NCBI GenBank assembly: GCA_003247575.1 | Contig: QJZC01000042.1 | Span: forward strand, 1-55,114 | DNA from: Pseudomonadota bacterium | GTDB taxonomy: Bacteria; Myxococcota_A; UBA9160; SZUA-336 | DNA length: 55,114 bases | Reading direction: 5' to 3' | Shown: positions 32,380 to 40,489 of the stretch, piece by piece | Layout: each line of letters starts with the position of its first letter | How positions within the stretch are numbered: position 1 is the stretch's first letter | Notes under the pieces: model-generated | Database searches by the model: none | Told to the model about the DNA's origin: nothing | What the model saw: the letters and a program-made list of their open reading frames with translations, nothing else | Made by a program: the position numbers and the translations under genes

Positions 32380-33771
32380 TCAGAGAGTGACCTTCTCGGC
32401 GTCGACCGCCACGCGGACGGACCAGCCCAGGCGCTCGCGGATCCGCTCGCAGAGTGCGTCGGCTGCGCTCGGCTCACCGTGCACGATGTAGGTCTGCTGC
32501 GGCGCAGCGCCGAAGCCACCTAGCCAACGCAAGATCTCGTCGCGATCCGCGTGAGCGGAGAGTCCATGCAAAGTCTCGATCTTCGCGCGCACGGGGACGT
32601 CGCGACCATGAATCCGCAGAGTCGTCGCTCCCTCCTGAAGCCGATGTCCGCGGGTGCCGCGCGCCTGGAACCCAGACAGCAACACCGTAGTGCGGGGATC
32701 GGGCAGACGTTGGGCCAGGTGGTGCAAGACGCGTCCGCCTGTCGCCATGCCGCTCGCCGAGATGATGATCAAGGGGCCCTCGAAGCGGTTGAGAGCCTTC
32801 GACTCATCGCGAGTCCGGGCGAGGTGAAAGCTGTGGCTACACAGCGGACAACGCGCCTCGTCCATGAGCAGCTGCATCTCGAGGTCGTGCTCCGTCGGGT
32901 GCCGACAGTAGAGCGCGGTGACGTTGATCGCCATCGGGCTATCCATGAATACGGACATGCGGGGGATCCGCTCGGAATCCTCCAGCTCACGGAGCCGCCA
33001 AACCAGCTCTTGCGTGCGCCCGATGGAGAAGGCTGGGATGATCAGTGCCCCCCCACGGTCCACCGCCTCGTTCACGATGCGAGCGAGAACGGACATCGGA
33101 TCGGTCTCGTGCGTGCGATCTCCGTAGGTCGATTCGACGAGCAGCACATCCGCGTGCGGCATCGGTTCTGGATCACGCAGGATTGGGCGCCCCCAGCGAC
33201 CGAGATCACCCGAAAAGCCGAGTGTCTTCGAAGCCGGCGCGTCCAGACGTAGCTCGACGGTGGCGGATCCGAGAATGTGCCCTGCGCGTCTCAGGATCGT
33301 AGAGACACCTCGAGCCACGTCGATCTGCTTCCCGTACTCGCACGGTACCAAGAGCTGGAGGGCGGCCTCCGCATCGTCTCCGGTGTAGAGCGGACGCGCG
33401 ATCCGGTGCTTCGTGTAGCCGCGCCGATTCGCGCGCTCGGCGTCCTCTTCCTGGAGGTGCGCCGAGTCGGGCAGGACGATCTTCAGCAGTTCGGCCGTAG
33501 CAGCCGAACAGAAGATGGGGCCGCGGTACCCCTCGCGCGCGAGCAGCGGCAAGCAACCCGAGTGATCGATGTGGGCGTGACTCAGCACGACCGCATCCAG
33601 CGCGGCGACCGAGAAGGGGAGCCGATCCCAGTTGCGTAGCCGCAACTCCTTCATGCCCTGGAACAGCCCGCAGTCGAGCAGCACGGATGCCTGACCGGTC
33701 TCGACCAGATGCTTCGAGCCGGTCACCGTCCCGGCGGCCCCAAGAAAACGGAGCGTACTGCCCTTCGTCAC
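32380..33771 (-). CDS. Metallo-beta-lactamase/beta-CASP RNase-family protein
   Basis: The product (463 residues) has the two-metal site HAHIDHSG (about residues 65-72), GHILGSA, SGDLGRWG and ESTYGDRTHE. It also has the beta-CASP motifs PAFSIGRTQEL, SASGMATGG and the C-terminal His of HGLSAHAD. The family includes CPSF73-like and YsgC/Ysh1-like RNA nucleases. GTG 33771 is favoured because GGAGAGG lies six bases upstream and the domain starts at once (TLRFLGAAGTVTGS); ATG 33819 would add 16 residues. An insert with CPLCSHSFH may bind metal. Central gene of the UspA/beta-CASP/RNHCP operon, so a role in RNA turnover under stress is inferred. Confidence 0.9.
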   Translation of the reverse strand: MTKGSTLRFLGAAGTVTGSKHLVETGQASVLLDCGLFQGMKELRLRNWDRLPFSVAALDAVVLSHAHIDHSGCLPLLAREGYRGPIFCSAATAELLKIVLPDSAHLQEEDAERANRRGYTKHRIARPLYTGDDAEAALQLLVPCEYGKQIDVARGVSTILRRAGHILGSATVELRLDAPASKTLGFSGDLGRWGRPILRDPEPMPHADVLLVESTYGDRTHETDPMSVLARIVNEAVDRGGALIIPAFSIGRTQELVWRLRELEDSERIPRMSVFMDSPMAINVTALYCRHPTEHDLEMQLLMDEARCPLCSHSFHLARTRDESKALNRFEGPLIIISASGMATGGRVLHHLAQRLPDPRTTVLLSGFQARGTRGHRLQEGATTLRIHGRDVPVRAKIETLHGLSAHADRDEILRWLGGFGAAPQQTYIVHGEPSAADALCERIRERLGWSVRVAVDAEKVTL

Positions 33772-33894
33772 TACGAACCTCTCCAGCCAGCGTCCGTCCG
33801 CCCCTCGCTGGCCGGACATGAAACGATCGTACGCAAGGGACGTGCGCCTCAGCCAAGACCGGTTTTTTCCTCGGCCGGCTTCCGCCCGTGCGCG

Positions 33895-34347
33895 CTAGTG
33901 GGCGGCGATCTCCTGCTGCCGCTCGCCGTCTCCGTGTAGGGTGATCACCGGGCACGGGGCCTGCCGCAAGGTGCGCTCTGCAATGCTTCCCAGAAGCACG
34001 TGCTTGAGCCCCGTGTAGCCGCGCGTCCCCATCACGATCATGTCGACCTGGTTGGCGCGAGCGGCCCCTAGAATGGCATCGACCGGGTAGGCGTCGGACA
34101 GCTCGGTCTTGCACGAGCAGCCAGCCGCTTCAGCCTGCTCCTGGGCGGCTTGAAGCCCATCGAGAGCAGCCGACCGGACTCCTTCCCACCAGTCGCCGCC
34201 GGGGGTCATCAAGGCCTGCACGTGCAACGCGTGGACCAGGTGCAGACTGGCTCCCAGGGTCTGCGCAAGCTCGATCGCGTAATCCAGCGCGTGGCTGGAC
34301 ACCTCCGAGAAATCGAGCGGAACGAGAATGGTTCGAGTTGCGTCCAT
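33895..34347 (-). CDS. Universal stress protein (UspA family)
   Basis: The 150-residue protein begins MDATRTILVPLDFSEVSSHALDYAIELA and ends with the ATP-binding-type motif GTRGYTGLKHVLLGSIAERTLRQAPCPV (G-2x-G-9x-G-S/T), typical of nucleotide-binding UspA proteins. The start is fixed by GGAGG six to seven bases upstream of ATG 34347; longer frames run through non-coding DNA. It is the first gene of a leftward group with the beta-CASP nuclease and RNHCP genes and is divergent from a CBS protein across 116 bases that contain a TATACT-like element. Confidence 0.92.
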   Translation of the reverse strand: MDATRTILVPLDFSEVSSHALDYAIELAQTLGASLHLVHALHVQALMTPGGDWWEGVRSAALDGLQAAQEQAEAAGCSCKTELSDAYPVDAILGAARANQVDMIVMGTRGYTGLKHVLLGSIAERTLRQAPCPVITLHGDGERQQEIAAH

Positions 34348-34397
34348 GCTTTGCCTCCATCGTGGCCTGAAAGGCCGGCTCGCGGTCCCGGGCACAG

Positions 34398-34403
34398 AGT
34401 ATA
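34398..34403 (-). promoter_or_regulatory. Possible -10 element (TATACT) for the uspA operon
   Basis: On the minus strand TATACT lies about 50 bases upstream of the uspA ATG in the divergent region. A -35 match is weak, so sigma-70 recognition is plausible but not shown. Confidence 0.35.
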
Positions 34404-34434
34404 CGGCGAACCTGCCGACTTCCTTCCCCGTAAG

Positions 34435-34458
34435 TCCAAGTCCTGCAATTCCAAGTCC
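34435..34458. repeat. Direct repeat with 15-base spacing between divergent genes
   Basis: TCCAAGTCC occurs at 34435-34443 and again at 34450-34458, a centre-to-centre distance of 15 bases, just before the CBS gene start at 34464. It may be an activator site or chance. Confidence 0.45.
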
Positions 34459-34463
34459 AGAGA

Positions 34464-35171
34464 ATGAGCACGACGTTTGCAGATAGCCAGGCGAGGTCCG
34501 GTGCACAGAGTGCGAGGAACGGCCCGCTCGGGAAGCCCCCCTCGGGCGCAGGCCCCGAAGGCAGGCGAGACCCTGCGCAGAAGGAGCCGACTTTGGCGAA
34601 CTCGGAGCTCGAGCAGAGACGCGGAGCGACTGCGCGCGCGATCATGCGCGTGGAGAGCTTCACCCTGAGCGCGGACCTCCCCATTCAGTATGCGCTGTCC
34701 TTGCTCCAGGAGAATCAGCGTACGGAGTGCCCGGTGCTGGACACTTCAGGCTCGCCGGTGGGACTTTTTGGCATCCATGAGGTCCTCGAGCACTTGGAGC
34801 GGACATCTCTGCTGGCGGGCTCTCCGCATCTCGAGCCCTCACCCGTCAGTCCCCTGGGCGAGCACAGTCTTGCGTGGCTGGAGGCGGCCTCGATCGATAC
34901 GCTGATGCTCAGCCCGCCGCCGGCCTGTGAGCCCGATTGCTCACTGCTGGGCGTGCTTCAGGAAATGCGACGCTGTCGCCACCGCAGCCTGCTCGTGGTC
35001 GAAGGAGATCGCCTCCTCGGAGTCATCGATGCGGCGGCGCTACACGACTGGATCGAGCGACAGATCTCCCAACCGGCTGCAAGCTCGGCGGAAGCGAGCG
35101 CGCCTGTAGCTGCGACTCAGGACTCCAAGGTCGCTCAGGGCTCCCAGGTCGGAAGCGGCTCTACGACGTAG
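34464..35171 (+). CDS. CBS-domain protein with disordered termini
   Basis: The 235-residue protein has a Gly/Pro/Arg-rich N-terminus of about 55 residues, a divergent CBS pair (ARAIMRVESFTLSADLPIQYALSLLQE...CPVLDTSGSPVGLFGIHEVLEHLE, then IDTLMLSPPPACEPDCSLLGVLQEMR...LLVVEGDRLLGVIDAAALHDWIE), and a Ser/Ala-rich tail. No strong ribosome-binding site marks ATG 34464; a TTG near 34593 is an alternative start close to the first domain. It is divergent from the uspA operon and is the third CBS protein within 9 kb. Its 3' end overlaps the convergent AstE-like gene by 37 bases. Confidence 0.82.
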   Translation: MSTTFADSQARSGAQSARNGPLGKPPSGAGPEGRRDPAQKEPTLANSELEQRRGATARAIMRVESFTLSADLPIQYALSLLQENQRTECPVLDTSGSPVGLFGIHEVLEHLERTSLLAGSPHLEPSPVSPLGEHSLAWLEAASIDTLMLSPPPACEPDCSLLGVLQEMRRCRHRSLLVVEGDRLLGVIDAAALHDWIERQISQPAASSAEASAPVAATQDSKVAQGSQVGSGSTT

Positions 35172-36214
35172 AACAAGCAGTCCGCTCGCGCAATTACCGG
35201 ATCGGTGGTCATCATGACCGGAACCCAGGGGCGAGCTGCCGAGAGCCGACCGTCGGCAACCCGGAACAGGTCACCGCTACGATCGCGCCCCTGCGCATCC
35301 CGCGCTTCGAGCGCGAGGCGCGTACCCTCGACCCAGCCCAGCTGTGTCCCTTCGGCGATCAGCTGGAAGTTGTGGCGATCGAGCTCTGGATCCAAGGTGA
35401 GACTCGCCCCAGCCCGGTGTGTCCCGGCGAACTCGAGCCGCGCCCCCTCGCGCAAGGTGACCCGAATGGGATCGCCGAGCCGCTCGATCTCGCGCCCCGC
35501 ATTCGCGAGTGAGGACAGCTCGTCGCGCTCGAGGAAGCGTACGAGTCCGTCGTAGGCCACGTCATCGGCTCGCGGATCCCCCGCACGGCCGCATTCGATG
35601 GTCACGCTCGGAAAATGGGAGACCGTGGCTTCCACGAGCGTTCCGAGAGCCAGCGGACTGTGGACGAAGCGCTGGCCGAACAGCGATACGAGTCCGAGCG
35701 CTGTGGGGCCGGCGTCGGGGCCGACCCCATAGGGCGGGTTGTGCCCCGTGTTGTTGTGCAGGTCGATCAACGCCTCGGCATTGGAGGCTCGGAAGGCGCG
35801 CAGCAGCTCCGCGATTCGCGCCGCCCGCTCGCTCGCCAGCAGCTTCGAACCCGCCTCGACCGGCGACTTACCCCAGCCGCGGTTGAGATCACCGTCTGCG
35901 GGCAGGAAGCGATGCGCAAAGCGCGGAGGTTCGATCGCAGCCTGCACGGCACCGATCAAGATCCAGAGGTCTACTGCGGGAGTCTCACGGCCCCGAAGCC
36001 AGCGGTGGAGGCCCCGAATGCTCGACGGCTCGTTTCCATGCAGCAAGGTCGTGACGATCCGGAGACGCGAGGCGTCGCGACCCGCGAGGTGCATCCAGGT
36101 GAGATCAGCCAGGGTATCCAGCCAGTGCTCGACCCGAGCGGGAATCTCGAGCTCGCGGACTTCCTTGCGAACGGGAACTCCCGTAGCTATTCGCTGCGGC
36201 CTCGCTTCCATCAT
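35135..36214 (-). CDS. AstE/AspA-family zinc amidohydrolase
   Basis: The 359-residue protein resembles succinylglutamate desuccinylase/aspartoacylase enzymes: LLHGNEPSSIRG (zinc His and Glu), DLNRGWG, and IDLHNNTGHNPPYGV (third zinc ligand His), plus the late TIECGRAG segment with the catalytic-type Glu. It likely cleaves an N-acyl or side-chain amide. Arginine catabolism (AstCADB) genes are absent nearby, so AST-pathway function is unlikely. It starts 19 bases after the GCS2-like ligase stop and probably shares its operon. A longer open frame upstream is the antisense shadow of that gene, so ATG 36214 is chosen. Confidence 0.85.
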   Translation of the reverse strand: MMEARPQRIATGVPVRKEVRELEIPARVEHWLDTLADLTWMHLAGRDASRLRIVTTLLHGNEPSSIRGLHRWLRGRETPAVDLWILIGAVQAAIEPPRFAHRFLPADGDLNRGWGKSPVEAGSKLLASERAARIAELLRAFRASNAEALIDLHNNTGHNPPYGVGPDAGPTALGLVSLFGQRFVHSPLALGTLVEATVSHFPSVTIECGRAGDPRADDVAYDGLVRFLERDELSSLANAGREIERLGDPIRVTLREGARLEFAGTHRAGASLTLDPELDRHNFQLIAEGTQLGWVEGTRLALEARDAQGRDRSGDLFRVADGRLSAARPWVPVMMTTDPVIARADCLFYVVEPLPTWEP

Positions 36215-36233
36215 ATGCCCCCGAGGATGGGCC

Positions 36234-37718
36234 TCATGTCGGCCACGTGTGTACCGGACGCCCGGCGGCGGCCTGCTCCAGATAGCACTCGAGCAGCGCC
36301 ACCAGAGCAGCGCGACGCTCGAGACCGCTCGCCTCGAACCGGTCCAGGGTCTCGAGCTGCCAGCGGGCGCCGGTCCGCCCGCTGGCCCAGCGCTGCCCGA
36401 AGATCTCCAACCACGGGGAGAAGTCCGCCTCGCAAACGCCCATCGAGAGCAGGCCTTCTCGGGCGAGTGGCAGCAAGCGCTCCACCAGCTGCTGCGCGGG
36501 TACGCGCTCGAGCTCCGTGGCGGCTCCCTCGGCAGGCCACCAGAGCAGAGCTTGCGGCCCATGCTGCGCAGCTCGATAGAAGTTCGCCTCGGCGGCTTCG
36601 AAGGGCATCTTCTCGACGTAGCTCGGCACCCGCGGGATGAGCGCATGCGTGAGTCCGAGCAGGAACGCGACGTTCGCCAGCATGTCCCCAACCGACGGAC
36701 CCGCCGGCAGCATGCGTAGCTCGATGCGCAAGTGTCCACCGTCCGCCGGATCATACACCGGTCGATTCCAGGTCCAGACCGTCCCCTGATGCAGTCGCAG
36801 CTCGCTCAGATGGGGCAGGCCCCCGGCGTCGAGCACCGCGATGGGATCCTGATCTGCCAGCACCGGCAGTAGCACATCGTGCGCATTGGCCTCCCGAAAA
36901 AGCTCGAGCGCACCACCCGAGAGCCATCGGCTACCGAATGCAACCCGCGCGGGTACGCGCAGTCTCTGCTCCCTCGCGGTCCGATCATCTACGGCCTGCT
37001 TGAATAGCGCGATGCGCGTCTCGTGCCAGAGCTTGCGACCGAGGAAGATCGGAGAGTTCGCGGAGTAGGCGAGCACGGGTGCGCTCGCCAGCTGCGCGGC
37101 GTTGTAGGCCGCCGAGAACTCCTCCGGGGAAACCCGCAGGTGGACCTGCAGCGACGTCGCTGCCCCTTCGAAGGTGACATCCTCTGCATCGAGCTCCAGC
37201 GGTTCGGCCCCGTCGATCCGAAACTGGAACGGGCGCGCGCGCAATCTTCTTAGAGCTGCCGAGAGCACTCGGTAGCGGGGAGAATCGGTCATCGCGGATG
37301 GCGCAAGGTCTCCCGGCTCGAGCGTGGGTAGGATCCCGATGGGAACGATCCGGCCCTGATGCACGGCAGCAGCACGTTCGAGCTCGTCCAACGCACCGCA
37401 GAGCTCCGCACGCAGCGCCGCGAAGGGTGAGCCGCGTAGCGCGGTCGGCCGCAGGTTGCACTCGAGATTGAAGCGATCCAGCTCGACTGTGAAGCGTGGG
37501 TCTACCGTCTCACTCAGGACGGCGCGGTTGAGCGGCAAGGGGCGACCGCAGGCATCGACCAACACGAGCTCGAGTTCGGCTCCCAGACTGGGCGCGCCGG
37601 CTCCGAACTGCGGCCGCTCCAACAGGCGACGCAACGCTTCGAGGCTGATCTGGAGCCGTTCGACGAAACGCTGCTCCTCCGCACGAGAGAAGCTCTCCTG
37701 CTGGATGTCTTCGCCCAC
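36234..37718 (-). CDS. GCS2-family glutamate-cysteine ligase-like protein
   Basis: The 494-residue protein fits the long bacterial GCS2 (carboxylate-amine ligase) family: GAELELVLVD (metal-binding Glu pair), RFNLECNLRPTALRG, DVTFEGAATSLQVHLRV, YSANSPIFLGRKLWHETRI and the end LEQAAAGRPVHTWP. It should form an amide bond from ATP, a glutamate-like acid and an amine; the true substrate may not be cysteine. GTG 37718 is chosen since GEDIQQESFSRAEEQRF matches the family start and it lies one base after the stop of the upstream cytochrome gene, so the two are tightly coupled. Followed by the AstE-like gene. Confidence 0.88.
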   Translation of the reverse strand: MGEDIQQESFSRAEEQRFVERLQISLEALRRLLERPQFGAGAPSLGAELELVLVDACGRPLPLNRAVLSETVDPRFTVELDRFNLECNLRPTALRGSPFAALRAELCGALDELERAAAVHQGRIVPIGILPTLEPGDLAPSAMTDSPRYRVLSAALRRLRARPFQFRIDGAEPLELDAEDVTFEGAATSLQVHLRVSPEEFSAAYNAAQLASAPVLAYSANSPIFLGRKLWHETRIALFKQAVDDRTAREQRLRVPARVAFGSRWLSGGALELFREANAHDVLLPVLADQDPIAVLDAGGLPHLSELRLHQGTVWTWNRPVYDPADGGHLRIELRMLPAGPSVGDMLANVAFLLGLTHALIPRVPSYVEKMPFEAAEANFYRAAQHGPQALLWWPAEGAATELERVPAQQLVERLLPLAREGLLSMGVCEADFSPWLEIFGQRWASGRTGARWQLETLDRFEASGLERRAALVALLECYLEQAAAGRPVHTWPT

Positions 37719-37719
37719 G

Positions 37720-38925
37720 CTACGAGGGGTCGCGCACTTCGCGTCGCGGCGGGAGCTTGCCGGGCTGGGCCTTGTCGATGAGCGCGCGCAGAGCCTCGAG
37801 CCGTTCTTCGACGTCCATCGGCAGCTCTGGCGTTGCAGCACCTTCTTCGAACCCGTAGAGGAACAGGGTCTCCTCTTCGATCAGCGCGTACGCCTGACGC
37901 GCCGAGGCTCCCGACGGATTGAGGCGGATCGCCGACTCGAGGAAGAAATACGGCAGCGCCAGCCAGTAGCTGCGCCCAATCCTAGACTCGACGACTCCCA
38001 GCAAGTAGTAGGCGCGCGCCTTGTCGGCATCACTGGCGTCGGTTTCCACGAAGCGCTGAAGGAGCGCGCTCGCGACCACGTAGTGCACGAGCGCCTGGCG
38101 ATCCGAAGGGAAGCGCGTCACCTCACGGGCACGGTCCAGCACCTCGACCGCCCGCTTCAGCGACTCCGCGCCACTCACTTCGGCCAGCGGCTGCAGCTCG
38201 GTCAGCGACTCGATCCAACGATCCACGTCTAGGCGGATGTAGGCCCAGAGATCGGGCCGTCTCGTCACCTTCCGCAGTGCCGCCCGCGCACGCTCGAAGT
38301 CCTGCTTGAGACGCAGGGAGACGACCAGGTAGTTCGTGACCGCCCCGAGCAGCTCTTCAGCCGGAACGTCGCGGGACACCAGCAGGGCGTCGAGGGTGTC
38401 GAGACCCGCCTCGAACTCACGGGTTGCAAACTGGAGGCGCGCCCGCTCCTCGGGCTCGAGGCCCTGGAATACCTCACTCGACACGAAGCCCTTGGACAGA
38501 GGAGAGTCGTCGGGAATCGCCGAGCGCGAGTGACACTCTACGCAGTACTCGGCCATCTGCAGCACAGAGAACTGCGCGCTCTCGAAATCGCCCTGGTCGA
38601 ACAGGTACAGAGCCTCGCGGGCTTCTCGCTCCAGGGAACGACTCAGATACTGGGCTCCGCGCTCGTTCGCCCGTACGTGCTCGCCGACGCCACCCGCCGC
38701 GCGGGCTACCTGCTCGAGCGACGCTCGCAGCTGATCGGCGTCCTCTTCGGAGTCGAACCCGCCGCGCGTGACGCTCGCCGGCAGAAGCAGACGCATGCTG
38801 CTGAAGATCTGCTGCATCGACTGCTGCAGCTTGCCGCGATCAGCAGGATCGCTCCATGCCACCTGCGAAGCCAGCGCACACCCGATCGCGGTTGCAGCTG
38901 CGATCACCCGGATCTTGAATCCCAC
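37720..38925 (-). CDS. Secreted single-haem c-type cytochrome-like protein
   Basis: GTG 38925 is fixed by AAGGAG (38932-38937, complement) six bases upstream and yields a signal peptide (VIAAATAIGCALASQVAWS). The 401-residue product has one CxxCH haem motif (C128-V-E-C-H132) in an otherwise helical, TPR-like protein: repeated helices with YLVVSLRLKQDFERARAALRKV and YYLLGVVESRIGRSYWLALPYFFLESAIRLNP. I do not know the family. It is periplasmic, with one covalent haem expected. It is the first gene of a leftward cluster with the GCS2 ligase and AstE-like enzyme. Confidence 0.85.
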   Translation of the reverse strand: MGFKIRVIAAATAIGCALASQVAWSDPADRGKLQQSMQQIFSSMRLLLPASVTRGGFDSEEDADQLRASLEQVARAAGGVGEHVRANERGAQYLSRSLEREAREALYLFDQGDFESAQFSVLQMAEYCVECHSRSAIPDDSPLSKGFVSSEVFQGLEPEERARLQFATREFEAGLDTLDALLVSRDVPAEELLGAVTNYLVVSLRLKQDFERARAALRKVTRRPDLWAYIRLDVDRWIESLTELQPLAEVSGAESLKRAVEVLDRAREVTRFPSDRQALVHYVVASALLQRFVETDASDADKARAYYLLGVVESRIGRSYWLALPYFFLESAIRLNPSGASARQAYALIEEETLFLYGFEEGAATPELPMDVEERLEALRALIDKAQPGKLPPRREVRDPS

Positions 38926-39213
38926 AATCGTCTCCTTGGCCGTGGCCGCGTACCCCGCAAGGCGCAACGTCCGAACCCTGCGCACCTCGGAGTCCTACGC
39001 AGTTTCGATGCCAACGCCGAGCAAAGCCCGGTTCGGGCCGGAACCATACAAGAGAGCTACGCGGGAGCAACCCGCAGAGAAGGTCACGCGGAGGGAGCCC
39101 CAGGCCGAGACGATTCGTCACACAAACGAGACATATACACTCAGATCCGCCTCGGACAGGGGCGCCAGCCGGCGATCCGAGCTCGAGTGTGAGGGACGGG
39201 GCGCAGCGCGGGA

Positions 39214-40359
39214 TCAGGCGCCCATCATGTACTCGAAGTTCTTGGCGTAGAACTGCTGCTTGGCAGCCTCGTCGATGCCATCGAAGGTCCGCTCGAAGCG
39301 CCCGACCGGGTCGTTGGTGCCTTCGGGATGCGGATAGTCGCTCGAGAACAGGAACAGCTCGGCCCCCGCATCACGGATCATGCGGCCGACATCCTCACCG
39401 GGGAACGGCGTGAAGCGCACCTGCCGGCGAATGTACTCGGACGCCTGCAAGGAGAGTGCAGCTACGTTGGGGTCGCTGCGCCGGAAGATCTTCTGGCTCA
39501 TGTCGAGGTTCCGCAGGTACTCGGGAACCCAGCCCGCTCCGAGCTCGATCACACCTCCGCGCAGATTCGGAAAGCGCTCGAAGACACCGTCGAAGACGAG
39601 CGCCGTGAGGAACATCTGAGGGGCGAACGACAGCGCCATGAAGTCGCGGACCCGGAGGTTCTCGCCGCCTCCGACCAGATCCCTCGGCCTCGGCTGACCG
39701 TTGTTCAGCCACTCCTTGCCAACGAAGTTCCGCGCTGCGCCGACGTGGAGCATGAACGGGATGCGATGCTCCTCGAGCGCACTCCACACACAGTCGAAAT
39801 CCGGGTGTCCCGGTGCGCGCGAGTCCACCGGAGCGGCGGGAATCCAGAATGCGCCGCAGCCCAGCTCCCTGGCCTCATCGATGGCTTGTACGGCTCGCGC
39901 GGGATCGTGCAGGGAGAGCTGCGCGACGGCGATCAAACGCGGATCGTCCCCGCAGAACTCCGCCATGGCGCGGTTGTGCGCGCGGATCCCACCATAGCGA
40001 ACGTCCATATCGGGATGCGCCAGGTACTGCGTCGCCGAGAAAGTCGAGAAGACGAGCTGCTGGGCAAAGCCCAAGTCGTCGAGAGCCTTGCTGCGCTCGC
40101 TGGGATCGAAGGCGCCCGGCGCGTGCCAGCCCTTTTTGCCCGCGACGACCTGCTCGATCGACACCCCGCGCTCGCGACGCTCCTCCGCCTGCTGTATCGC
40201 TCCCTCGATCATCTTGGCGGTGGCGCCTCCGGCCTTGCTGAGGCCGAGCGGCACCAGTCGGTCTCGAATCTCCGGATCGGCGTGTCGCTCGACCCACTCG
40301 GGGATCTCCATGATGTGGCTGTCCGCGTCGAGCATCGTGCGGTCGCTGGCGTAGGGCAT
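39214..40359 (-). CDS. Metal-dependent amidohydrolase (Amidohydro_2 type)
   Basis: The 381-residue TIM-barrel protein begins MLDADSHIMEIPEWV (the DxDxH-type metal site of the ACMSD-like amidohydrolase family) and has IPFMLHVGAARNF and the late FLFSSDYPHPEGTNDP with the active-site Asp. Such enzymes decarboxylate or hydrolyse small acids and aromatics and are common in actinobacteria and environmental Proteobacteria. The substrate cannot be read. It stands alone on the minus strand, 130 bases downstream of the pap gene and 288 bases upstream of the cytochrome cluster. Confidence 0.88.
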   Translation of the reverse strand: MPYASDRTMLDADSHIMEIPEWVERHADPEIRDRLVPLGLSKAGGATAKMIEGAIQQAEERRERGVSIEQVVAGKKGWHAPGAFDPSERSKALDDLGFAQQLVFSTFSATQYLAHPDMDVRYGGIRAHNRAMAEFCGDDPRLIAVAQLSLHDPARAVQAIDEARELGCGAFWIPAAPVDSRAPGHPDFDCVWSALEEHRIPFMLHVGAARNFVGKEWLNNGQPRPRDLVGGGENLRVRDFMALSFAPQMFLTALVFDGVFERFPNLRGGVIELGAGWVPEYLRNLDMSQKIFRRSDPNVAALSLQASEYIRRQVRFTPFPGEDVGRMIRDAGAELFLFSSDYPHPEGTNDPVGRFERTFDGIDEAAKQQFYAKNFEYMMGA

Positions 40360-40489
40360 GTCTGGTCTCTCCCGCTTCTGGATCTAGCTGATGCGCGCGC
40401 TCACCCATTGAGCCCTAGGACGGGGCCCTCGGACGGCGAACGGCACGCGCGCTCGCCCTCTCCGTACTTACGAGAGCGCCAAATTACTG

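Noticed and set aside
36215..36754. 540-base upstream extension of the AstE-like frame
   Set aside because: It lies over the GCS2 ligase gene on the same strand in another frame and has no domain content; AstE homology begins near 36214.
38530..39250. Forward open frames over the cytochrome start and its upstream region
   Set aside because: They oppose a gene with a strong ribosome-binding site and signal peptide, and show no coding character.
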